From Fusibacter sp963666805 (GTDB lineage: Bacteria > Bacillota > Clostridia > Peptostreptococcales > Acidaminobacteraceae): DNA of 64,000 nucleotides. Shown piece by piece: positions 8,974 through 17,040 of this stretch. Position 1 is the first letter of the stretch; each line of letters starts with the position of its first letter. The DNA lies in contig CAXXWR010000007.1 in the NCBI GenBank assembly GCA_963666805.2, positions 806,001 through 870,000 on the forward strand, read 5' to 3'. The translations under genes were made by a program, and so were the position numbers. Below the pieces are notes generated by a model. That model was not told the origin of the DNA. It searched no databases and saw only the letters and a program-made list of their open reading frames with translations.

Positions 8974-10011
8974 TTACTCAAATGTCTCTAAAATTTTTTG
9001 TGAAATTTCTTCAATGGTTCCCTCTCTTAGCCCATAATAAACGCAACGACCCTCAATTTTTTTAGCTTCAATCAGTTTAGCCATCAAAAGTTTTTCAATA
9101 TGATGGCTGATTGTCCCCTTGGTCAAACCCGTTTTTTCGCACAATTGTTTGGCAAATAAGGGTTCATTTTTCACACTGAGAAGAATGGCCATTTTAGACT
9201 CATCCGCTAAACACTTTAGTCGGAGTTTAAAAAGATCTTCATCTTGAAAAAGGAAACGATTGACGCCACCAATAAAGATTTTTAACTGGTTGTGTTCACG
9301 CTTTTCATCTTTTTCTTCAAAATGATAAGAAATACCAATATGATTCACTGATGCAATCAAATCAATATGGGGGTCTAGTGGCTCAAAAGAGGCCATATTA
9401 ACGTAATCTAATTGCTTAAAGAAAGATTCAGAATCCTGTGAGGCTTCTTCAAAGAAGTCAGCAACAATTGACATTTCAAAGGCTAATGTCTTTTCTAGCT
9501 TCTTAAAATAAGGATAAAAAGCATCCAAGCATAAATCTAAGCGTCTCTTAATGGTGTCTAAATCTTGTTTTAAGGAGAGGAGCTTCTTATAGGTTAAAAT
9601 CATATCCATAGATTGATTTTGAAAATCGTTTACCTTTTCTTTTACACTGGCTTCATCCTTTCCGTCTTTAATACCATACATGCCATTTAGTAAAGCCTCA
9701 TAAAAGGTTTGAGCCGGCGTTTCCTTGATTTTGATAATCGCCGCTTCAATAGGTATCTCTAAATCCTCTTCAACTATGACAAATAATGCATGAGAAAGGG
9801 CAAACTCTTTAAAGAGTAATTTAATATCTTCATAGAGTAAAGTCGGTAATTGATTTCTCAGTTTTTCCACATTCTCAATGACTGGCCTTAAATCGAGTGG
9901 CGAACTCTTCTTCTGAATCTTTAGCAACATTTCATAGTTAGCCACCCCATCCATTAGGACGATAAATTCAAAAATCATACTGGTTTTAACTTTTATCTTG
10001 TACTGATTCAT
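8974..10011 (-). CDS. ArsR-type winged-helix transcriptional regulator with long N-terminal domain
   Basis: A 345-residue protein. The C-terminal 80 residues are an ArsR-like winged helix (LKCLADESKMAILLSVKNEP, KQLCEKTGLTKGTISHHIEK, CVYYGL). The N-terminal 260 residues are helical, with no recognised ligand motif (MIFEFIVLMDGVANYEMLLK). Typical ArsR repressors have only about 100 residues, so this belongs to the long class found beside MFS exporters in Clostridia. It follows the MFS gene by 60 bases on the same strand and likely represses that operon through the palindromes at 11444-11474. The inducer is unknown, but a drug or metabolite exported by the MFS protein is likely. Confidence 0.8.
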   Translation of the reverse strand: MNQYKIKVKTSMIFEFIVLMDGVANYEMLLKIQKKSSPLDLRPVIENVEKLRNQLPTLLYEDIKLLFKEFALSHALFVIVEEDLEIPIEAAIIKIKETPAQTFYEALLNGMYGIKDGKDEASVKEKVNDFQNQSMDMILTYKKLLSLKQDLDTIKRRLDLCLDAFYPYFKKLEKTLAFEMSIVADFFEEASQDSESFFKQLDYVNMASFEPLDPHIDLIASVNHIGISYHFEEKDEKREHNQLKIFIGGVNRFLFQDEDLFKLRLKCLADESKMAILLSVKNEPLFAKQLCEKTGLTKGTISHHIEKLLMAKLIEAKKIEGRCVYYGLREGTIEEISQKILETFE

Positions 10012-10071
10012 AAAAACCTCACACCTATTTTAATGAATACAGGTCAAAATAAGGCTTGTCTTGCAGCACTC

Positions 10072-11367
10072 TTAGACGTCTTGAACTGCCTTACTATGAT
10101 CAACTGTATCTAATGTTTTATTGCTGTAAATTGACACTGCAAAAAGTATCAAAATAATACTTAATGATATGAGTATCATATAACTTTCAACATGATTTAG
10201 CAATACACCATAAGCTAGATAGGCAAGGGGAATAGCTGCTTGTGATAAGGCACCTAGCATGCCTAACATGCGGCCGCGATAGGATTCTTCAATACTCTTT
10301 TGAAGTAAAACATTTAAAGGCACATTCACGAGGATAACGACAACCCCCAATAAAACCATAATCACTGCATAATACCAATCAACAGATAAAACAAAGTTAA
10401 ACATCGGTAAAACAGGAATCACCATCATCAAAATAAGAGCCGCAAATAGAAGCATAGATGTCCCAAAAATACGTTTTGAAAAAGAAAGATTAATCACACC
10501 TAATACGAGACTCATAATAAGTGCGCCAATTGGGAAAGCCCCCTCAATGAATCCCATAGAGGTTGAGGATAAATGATGAATCGTTATCAGATTATAAGGC
10601 AAGACTAATGACACTGCTGATAAGAAAATATTAATAAGTAAAGCGTAAATCGCCACTGTCATGAAGAGTTTATATCTCTTAGCGTATCTAAAACCATCTT
10701 TCATCTGTTCAAAGAATGCCACTTGCTGTCTCTCTTGATTTTTCAATTTAGAATTTAGGTCAAAATCAATGAAACATTCTGAAACTGCCGATCCTATAAA
10801 GGAAATGCCATTGACAATAAAGAACATTTCTGGACTTACCAAGGCATATAAAGCGCCTCCTAAAATAGGTGAAAAAATAGAAATAAAACTTTCAATGCCT
10901 TGAGACAATGAATTAATCTGGGTTAAATGCGCATCATCGACAATACTAGGATAAGCACTTGAATAAGCGGTGCTCAATATCGTAAATAATAAAGAAAGTA
11001 CAAATGTTGAAAGATAAACTATCCAAAGGGAAATACCTTGTAACTGAATGATGGCAAACATTATCATCATAAAAATACCACTTAAAAAATCGGCTCCTAC
11101 AACCATCCACTTTTTATTGACACGATCTGCAAGATTCCCTACAAAGGGGCTGAGAATAACAGAGGGGAGCACCGTTAAAATGAGGGTCATCGCAAAACTT
11201 TGACTGGACCCTGTTACACTTAAAATATAGAAACTCATGGCAAAACCAAAGAGTTTACTACCGATTTGAGAAATTCCCTTACCAAAAAGGGTTAACCACA
11301 AATTGCGTTTAATATGACCTATTTTAATTTCATTTTCTTTTTTTATTTCATTTTCTTGACTATCCAT
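10072..11367 (-). CDS. MFS-family efflux transporter (MFS_3/EntS-like)
   Basis: A 431-residue protein with about 12 hydrophobic segments and a charged, Lys/Glu-rich N-terminal tail before the first membrane helix (NLWLTLFGKGISQIGSKLFG). VGNLADRVNKKWMVVGADF is the loop 2-3 MFS signature. The family exports macrolides, siderophores or other small molecules. The start at 11367 is preceded by TTGGAGGA. It is the first gene of a two-gene operon with its ArsR-type regulator downstream. The promoter is overlaid by two inverted repeats, indicating repression until an inducer, possibly the exported compound, is present. Substrate not predictable from sequence. Confidence 0.85.
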   Translation of the reverse strand: MDSQENEIKKENEIKIGHIKRNLWLTLFGKGISQIGSKLFGFAMSFYILSVTGSSQSFAMTLILTVLPSVILSPFVGNLADRVNKKWMVVGADFLSGIFMMIMFAIIQLQGISLWIVYLSTFVLSLLFTILSTAYSSAYPSIVDDAHLTQINSLSQGIESFISIFSPILGGALYALVSPEMFFIVNGISFIGSAVSECFIDFDLNSKLKNQERQQVAFFEQMKDGFRYAKRYKLFMTVAIYALLINIFLSAVSLVLPYNLITIHHLSSTSMGFIEGAFPIGALIMSLVLGVINLSFSKRIFGTSMLLFAALILMMVIPVLPMFNFVLSVDWYYAVIMVLLGVVVILVNVPLNVLLQKSIEESYRGRMLGMLGALSQAAIPLAYLAYGVLLNHVESYMILISLSIILILFAVSIYSNKTLDTVDHSKAVQDV

Positions 11368-11443
11368 TTAGTCCTCCAATCATCTTTAAAATGCTTTGAG
11401 CTCATGATTAATATACCATGAATCAAAATTAAGTTCAATACGC

Positions 11444-11480
11444 ATCAAACTATTATAGTTTGATTCTAATCAAATTTTAA
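11444..11480 (-). promoter_or_regulatory. Promoter of the MFS-arsR operon with two overlapping operators
   Basis: On the minus strand, TTAAAA (11475-11480) and TATAAT (11452-11457) are spaced by 17 bases. A 21-base palindrome, ATCAAAC-N7-GTTTGAT (11444-11464), covers the -10 box. A second, TTTGATT-N2-AATCAAA (11459-11474), covers the spacer. The shared half-site ATCAAA and this placement are what is expected for a repressor, most simply the ArsR-type protein of the same operon. Confidence 0.7.
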
Positions 11481-11525
11481 CTTTCTTTTACATTTAGAGT
11501 CTGTCGTTTAAAACTTAAATAAAAA

Positions 11526-11575
11526 AATCCTTTGAATTCAATCAATGTTTTTCACATCTTTGAGTTCAAAGGATT
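11526..11575 (-). terminator. Terminator of the FecR-NHL operon
   Basis: On the minus strand AATCCTTTGAACTCAA pairs with TTGAATTCAAAGGATT (one G-T pair), and a T-rich tail follows. It lies 23 bases downstream of the NHL gene stop. Confidence 0.8.
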
Positions 11576-11597
11576 CTATTGTTTTTTAGATTTTTAA

Positions 11598-12992
11598 TTA
11601 TTGATTTAAGATGACCACTTTTAAATCTCTTGACCAATCAAAGGTCACGCCCAATTCTTTTTCCATCACGCTTTGCTCTAGATAAGATTTACCGTGATCT
11701 AACATCAACCCATTGTCTTGATTAATCGCCTTGAACTCATCTTCTTTGGTGAGTTCAACTTGATTGAGTAGGGTGTTCCACTTAACCTCATAGCCCAAAT
11801 AAGTTGCTATGGATTTAAGGGGAAGTGACAGACCATTAACTTCATCTTCCATAATAGCTGTGTCTATTGAAATCACTTTGCCATCGCCATCATATAAGCT
11901 ATAGTCTTCATGGCTCTCTAAATCTAAACTCAAAGGCAATAGCTTTTTGAAGTAAGCTTGATCATTTTGTAAGCTGTCTATACCATAATCAATTTTAAAG
12001 GCACGAACTTTATGGTTCCAGCGATCCACCACATAGAGGGTGTCATTAAGAGCTAATACACCTATAGGATTGTCTAAATCAAACGACTCATCAAGGTAGG
12101 TCACTACCTGTCCATCTTTTTTAAGGACACGGATACTATTATTCCAAGTATCCGCTATAAAGGCATTGCCGTGACTATCAAAAGTCATTGCTTTAGGAAA
12201 ATTGAAACGTGCTACTAATGCTGAACCGTCTGCATTGCCACCTTCATAGTAACCATAGCTATCAGTGCTTCCTACATGGATTCCTGCCACAAGACTAATC
12301 ACACCTTCGTGCACTTTTTTAATTTGATGATTACCACTATCTACAATGTAAAGGTCGCCAACGGCATCAAAAGTCACATCAGTGGGTTCGTTAAGCGTTG
12401 TAATCATACTTGAACCCGTCCATTTCAAACTAGAGACTTTCCCTTTTGAATCCACTACACGAATAAGGTTATTGAGTGTATCCGCTACATAGAGATTGCC
12501 ATCTGGTCCAAAAGCAATACCTGACGGTGTATTAAAAGAGGCAAGACTTGCAAAACTATCGGAATGTCCGACATCACCACTCCCTGTAAATGTACTTACC
12601 ATTCCCTCTTTAATCACACGAATCACTTGATTGCCTGTATCAGCAACATAAAGGGCTCCATCTGGTCCAAAAGCGATACCTCTCGGCCGATTAAATCTCG
12701 CTTCATCGGCTTTGCCATCGACATATCCAACAACAGGCAGACCATCTTTGCCAATTCCTTGTTCACCTCCAGCAAAAAGAGTCCATTTTCCGTCTTGATA
12801 AACCTTGATTTCATTGTTAAAGTTATCTGCCACATAAAGCGTTCCCCTTTTATCAAGGGTAATACCATAGGGCTGGTTCAGTGATCCAATCATTTCTTTT
12901 TCATCATTTATGAGATTCGATTCAGCCATTGCGATTGGCAATGCTACTATTACTAGCAACATCATCATCAGGCTGGTCAGTAGTTTTTTCAT
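11598..12992 (-). CDS. Secreted six-bladed NHL-repeat beta-propeller protein
   Basis: A 464-residue protein. A signal peptide covers about residues 1-23. Six NHL repeats follow, each with the pattern P-GI-F-G-LYVADT-NN-IR (for example FNRPRGIAFGPDGALYVADT), which would close a six-bladed propeller over residues 35-335. The C-terminal 100 residues resemble a copper-amine-oxidase-N domain (LPLKSIATYLGYEVKWN), the same kind of stalk seen in the SleB-like protein in this window. NHL propellers bind protein or carbohydrate ligands. The gene begins 17 bases after the FecR gene, so the two are co-expressed and probably both extracellular. Ligand unknown. Confidence 0.82.
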   Translation of the reverse strand: MKKLLTSLMMMLLVIVALPIAMAESNLINDEKEMIGSLNQPYGITLDKRGTLYVADNFNNEIKVYQDGKWTLFAGGEQGIGKDGLPVVGYVDGKADEARFNRPRGIAFGPDGALYVADTGNQVIRVIKEGMVSTFTGSGDVGHSDSFASLASFNTPSGIAFGPDGNLYVADTLNNLIRVVDSKGKVSSLKWTGSSMITTLNEPTDVTFDAVGDLYIVDSGNHQIKKVHEGVISLVAGIHVGSTDSYGYYEGGNADGSALVARFNFPKAMTFDSHGNAFIADTWNNSIRVLKKDGQVVTYLDESFDLDNPIGVLALNDTLYVVDRWNHKVRAFKIDYGIDSLQNDQAYFKKLLPLSLDLESHEDYSLYDGDGKVISIDTAIMEDEVNGLSLPLKSIATYLGYEVKWNTLLNQVELTKEDEFKAINQDNGLMLDHGKSYLEQSVMEKELGVTFDWSRDLKVVILNQ

Positions 12993-13009
12993 GTGCTTCC
13001 CCTTTTTTA

Positions 13010-15802
13010 TTAATAAGTGACAGTAACAGTATGATCATTATCATATAATTGACTATAAATGGTTCGATATTGATTTAAACTAATAATCCCTTCAACACCT
13101 AATTCTAAAGACACTTCATTCATTGATGCTAATACGTCTAGTGGGATTCCCGGAACAGCTGTATAATCTCCGCCCGTATAAGTCAGTGATATATTACACG
13201 ATTTTGAACACACTTCATCCGCACTAATGGCACCATAAGTAACTGCCCCTGGAATACCTGTAAAAGTCATATGAGTTTTCTCTCTCATAAAGCCACCTGC
13301 TTCAAAAGGTTGATCAAACTCCAAGTGTAAGCTTTCACATAACCCATCTTCATCCTTATCTACTAAAGTGGCTTCCTCTATTTGGGCTTTTGTAACAGGC
13401 TTAAAAGTATTGTCGCTTTCACTTAAATAATATTCATTCTCTAAATTGTTACTTATGCTGACTTTCCTGCCATATAGGTCGCCCATCAGATAAGAATTAT
13501 TTTCAGAAAGGGAGAAAAAGTCGTCATCTCCTAAAAACAATTTGTCATTATTTTGTAGTGGATTAGTCAATGTACAAACACATTCAAGCTTTGCTCCCTT
13601 TTCTGTAGTAGTGTTAAAATCATTTAACACTACATTCACAATAGGATTCTCGTCAAAGGTTTCCACATCATTATCATTCCTAATCGAAAATAAGCGATTA
13701 GCATAAGAGGTATTATCTAATTCAGAATTTAACCAGTTTTGAAAATCTTCCAAATCAACTGATCTACTGCCTCCGTTACTATACAGACTTAAATAGTCAT
13801 CAAAATATAAATCTACGATTACTTTATCAGAGGCTGAATCATCCTTTCTCGCCTCTAACGCAGTGATACTAGCTGGTTTTGTATCCATTTCAGTGCAAGG
13901 TAAGTAGTTTATTTTTAAACTTAGATCCTCATCCTCTTCTGATTCACGTCCTATATGTCTCACATTATTGTCTAAATCAGTCACTTGCACATCAGAATGA
14001 AATATAACCCTTAACATCGACTCATTATTTTCACTCCCTACAATCATATTAGGCAAATGTCTAACTAAATCTAAAGGCAGTCTGCTCAGGGTAAATCCAT
14101 AAATTTCATTATTGTCATCCCTAAGCCATTCTTTTGTGCATTGACTTAAGTCATATTGACTTGAATCAACTGAACCAAAATCACCATTTATCGTTGTCTC
14201 TGGAGACACCAACTTCATATTTGATACAATATTTGAAATAGGTGTTGTGTCAGACGCTTTTAGGCTCTCAGAAAAGACCACTGTAATATTCTTTTCGCCT
14301 GTCGCTCCATCCCCAGATGCAACATCATTTGCTAAAGTATAAGACATGCTTTTCACTATAGGAGCAATTTTTTCGATACATGTAAACTTGCCAGTTTCAT
14401 CATATTCAGTCCCATCCATAGCGACAACAGTTCCTTCTGAAATTTTAATTTCACCTTCTGGATGCGTTTCAAAAATAACATCTGGGTTATTTTCAAAAGT
14501 CGTACTCGGTTTTAAGCTGATATAAATAATATTGTCATTTTTTATATCTATATCTGGTGTATCCCCAAAATCATTAGGCCCCATCAGCGCCTCAGAATCG
14601 AAAATTAAATCAGAGATATTGCCGTCTTTATCATAGATACGGATAGGTACCGTATAATATCGATTATACTTAAAATCATCAATCGCTTGAGAAAAAGTCA
14701 ATTTTAAGGCATCAAAGGGTTCATTATACTGTTTAATATTGATAATTTCTGCACTTAAAAGTCTAAAACCAGCAGGTGGCGTTGATGGTGTATCATTTCC
14801 ACTATTATTGTTATTACTGCTATCATCATTGCTACTATCATCATTGCTGCTATTATTATCACCAATAGTAGGGGCTATCACATCGTCGTCATAATTTGCT
14901 TTTTCATCACGAGGATCTTGTTCTGCTTGTTCTTCTTTAGCTTTTTCTTTTTCCTTTTCTTCCTTAAGGGTATCCATCTGTTCAATATAGGTTTCATTGA
15001 CGCCCTCTGGACTTTCTTCTATCGCTTCAAGGGTAAACAAATCCAGATCTTCTGGGGTGATTTTCTTCAAGGTATCATTTTGACTTGCTAATACTTGTAA
15101 ATCAACGTCTTCAAGAGCTGTACCACCTTCAAGTGCCCGTTCAATTTCTCTCGCCATTTCTGACATCACTTCATCTGTAAAAGCAGCACGTTCATCTTTA
15201 TGAATGAAAATTTCTGCATCATTTTTTTTCATCCCATCATTTTGGAGAGAAACCGTTCCCTCTAAAACGACAACCTCACTGGTCCCTTCATAGGCATCAT
15301 TGCCAGAATCACTTTTTTCATCGCTAGTCTCGTTATCATCTGTTTTCTTATTCATCGTATATTTCACAACAAACTTTGTCCCTTTCGCCCCCATGACTGC
15401 TGTAGGCGTTTCAATAGTAAAAGAATCGTCTTTTTCTAAGGGTTTGGTAATCGACGCCCAAATTTTTCCTAAAAAAAGTTTAATCCCTGTATCCGTCCCT
15501 TCACTTTCACTTGAGATGAGTTCACTCAAGCTGAGGTAGGATTTTTCATCAACTTTTATATACTTATCATCGTCAATCTTTAAGGATAAGCTTGCGCCCT
15601 TACCTGTAATAATACGATCTCCATGTTCAAGTATCGTTCCTTTTTCAGGGGTAATTGATTTCTCTCCACCTGCCTTTAAAATAGAAACGGTTCCCGTGAC
15701 ACTTTCAACAGTTGCGGTATTATAATCCTTAGCAAAAACAAGGGGGGTATTGGATACCACCATCATGATGATGAGTATCATCACTGCAATTTTCCGACTC
15801 AT
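13010..15802 (-). CDS. Large secreted FecR-domain protein
   Basis: A 930-residue protein. A signal peptide (MSRKIAVMILIIMMVVSNTP) is cleaved near FAKD. A FecR domain spans about residues 30-200 (VESVTGTVSILKAGG, GDRIITGKGASLSLKID, TIETPTAVMGAKGTKFVVKY). A charged helical stretch rich in Glu/Lys lies near 265-300, followed by an Asp/Ser/Asn low-complexity linker near 310-345. Then come about 580 residues of acidic beta-rich sequence resembling repeated Big/Ig-like modules (LLSAEIINIKQYNEP, ITVVFSESLKAS). No sortase motif is seen. The FecR domain here has no TonB or sigma partner, as usual for Gram-positive secreted proteins. It is first in an operon with the NHL-propeller gene. Function unknown, possibly a surface scaffold. 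Confidence 0.8.
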   Translation of the reverse strand: MSRKIAVMILIIMMVVSNTPLVFAKDYNTATVESVTGTVSILKAGGEKSITPEKGTILEHGDRIITGKGASLSLKIDDDKYIKVDEKSYLSLSELISSESEGTDTGIKLFLGKIWASITKPLEKDDSFTIETPTAVMGAKGTKFVVKYTMNKKTDDNETSDEKSDSGNDAYEGTSEVVVLEGTVSLQNDGMKKNDAEIFIHKDERAAFTDEVMSEMAREIERALEGGTALEDVDLQVLASQNDTLKKITPEDLDLFTLEAIEESPEGVNETYIEQMDTLKEEKEKEKAKEEQAEQDPRDEKANYDDDVIAPTIGDNNSSNDDSSNDDSSNNNNSGNDTPSTPPAGFRLLSAEIINIKQYNEPFDALKLTFSQAIDDFKYNRYYTVPIRIYDKDGNISDLIFDSEALMGPNDFGDTPDIDIKNDNIIYISLKPSTTFENNPDVIFETHPEGEIKISEGTVVAMDGTEYDETGKFTCIEKIAPIVKSMSYTLANDVASGDGATGEKNITVVFSESLKASDTTPISNIVSNMKLVSPETTINGDFGSVDSSQYDLSQCTKEWLRDDNNEIYGFTLSRLPLDLVRHLPNMIVGSENNESMLRVIFHSDVQVTDLDNNVRHIGRESEEDEDLSLKINYLPCTEMDTKPASITALEARKDDSASDKVIVDLYFDDYLSLYSNGGSRSVDLEDFQNWLNSELDNTSYANRLFSIRNDNDVETFDENPIVNVVLNDFNTTTEKGAKLECVCTLTNPLQNNDKLFLGDDDFFSLSENNSYLMGDLYGRKVSISNNLENEYYLSESDNTFKPVTKAQIEEATLVDKDEDGLCESLHLEFDQPFEAGGFMREKTHMTFTGIPGAVTYGAISADEVCSKSCNISLTYTGGDYTAVPGIPLDVLASMNEVSLELGVEGIISLNQYRTIYSQLYDNDHTVTVTY

Positions 15803-15919
15803 GTGTATCTCCCTTCACATATATTCTTTTATTAACAAATGTCAATAACTTTTTTTACTATTATATCTTATTTTGATGTGTTTTAACAAAACTTTATTAA
15901 GCTTATTACTTCTCACAAA

Positions 15920-15949
15920 AAAATAGGAAAATTTTACTGTTCCTATTTT
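15920..15949. repeat. Hairpin in the fecR/lysR divergent region
   Basis: AAAATAGGAA pairs with TTCCTATTTT around a 10-base loop. Transcription diverges here, so a terminator role is not obvious. It sits just upstream of the lysR -10 box and could be a regulator site or a terminator for antisense transcripts. Confidence 0.4.
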
Positions 15950-15965
15950 CCTTTATACAGGTAAT

Positions 15966-15974
15966 TGATATAAT
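15966..15974 (+). promoter_or_regulatory. Extended -10 promoter of the lysR gene
   Basis: TGATATAAT is a perfect extended -10 element. The -35 position holds only a weak TTTTCC-like hexamer, as often seen with extended -10 promoters. It lies 75 bases upstream of the lysR ATG and may drive the whole glycogen cluster. Confidence 0.5.
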
Positions 15975-16049
15975 ATGCGTAAGCTCAACTGATACAAGGC
16001 ATAAATAAGCTTGCTTATCTAAAAAATATATATAACCATAGGAGGAAGT

Positions 16050-16964
16050 ATGCTTCCCGACTCCCAAAATCCAGTTAATTTCGAACTGTATAAAATATTT
16101 TATTATGCCGCTGACGAAATGAATTTTTCAAAAGCAGCTCAAAAGCTTCATGTTACTCAATCTGCTATTAGTCAAGCCATTAAATCACTAGAGTCTCAAC
16201 TGGATGTCCACCTCTTTTTTAGACAAGGGCGTTCAATTAAACTCACCTTTGAAGGCGAAATCCTTTTTCAACATATTGAAAAAGCTTTTAATTTTATAAA
16301 ATCAGCAGAGTCATCACTCGCCAGTATCAAATCTTTGGATGAAGGTACTATCTTTATAGGGGCTAGTGATACCATTACCCGTTATCTTCTCATGACGCCT
16401 ATCAAACACTTTAACGAGCACTATCCCAAGGTTAAAATTTCAATTAACAATAGACCTTCTCCGCGTTCTGTTGAAAGACTTAGAAAAGGTGAAATTGATT
16501 TGGCGATTATCAACATTAATCCTCATATTAATTACGAAGGGCTCGCCATGTATCCTTTAAGTCAAATTGAAAATATTTTCATTGCTAGCACTTCTCTTTC
16601 CAAATTCTTAGACAATAGCAAACATCATCTGAGTGTCATCAATCAATATCCCATTATTTGTTTAGAAGAGAAGTCAACGACACGGAAAATTTTAGAACAT
16701 TTTTATGAACAACATGGCGAAATTTTAAATCCTTCTTTTGAATTCGGTTCTCTCGACGTCATCATCAATGCTGTTAAATCTAACATGGGAATCGGATTTG
16801 TCACCAAAAATGCCATTCAAAACGAATTGGGTCAAGGGGCTATTAAAATTTTAGAAACCTTTGAAGTCATTCCTAAAACGGAAATCGGTATTTTAGTGAA
16901 TAAAACGAAGCCGCTTTCTATAGCTGCACAGACGTTTTTAGATAATTTACTCAATATGAACTAA
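16050..16964 (+). CDS. LysR-family transcriptional regulator, head of the glycogen cluster
   Basis: A 304-residue protein. The N-terminal winged helix at about residues 9-68 includes NFSKAAQKLHVTQSAISQAI and SLESQLDVHLFFRQGRS. A LysR substrate-binding domain spans 95-300 (GASDTITRYLLMTPIKHF, GEIDLAIININPHI). AGGAGG precedes the ATG. The gene ends 76 bases before the glgB TTG start on the same strand with no clear terminator between, so it may be co-transcribed with, or act locally on, the glycogen operon. LysR regulators are usually divergent from their targets, so this layout is less common. The effector is unknown. An acetyltransferase or amino-acid target elsewhere in the genome cannot be excluded. 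Confidence 0.88.
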   Translation: MLPDSQNPVNFELYKIFYYAADEMNFSKAAQKLHVTQSAISQAIKSLESQLDVHLFFRQGRSIKLTFEGEILFQHIEKAFNFIKSAESSLASIKSLDEGTIFIGASDTITRYLLMTPIKHFNEHYPKVKISINNRPSPRSVERLRKGEIDLAIININPHINYEGLAMYPLSQIENIFIASTSLSKFLDNSKHHLSVINQYPIICLEEKSTTRKILEHFYEQHGEILNPSFEFGSLDVIINAVKSNMGIGFVTKNAIQNELGQGAIKILETFEVIPKTEIGILVNKTKPLSIAAQTFLDNLLNMN

Positions 16965-17040
16965 TCAAAAAATATCAAGCTCATACTTATCAAGTACTTG
17001 TCGTTTGCTTTTCTTCCCTAGACTTATAGGAGGTGTCACA

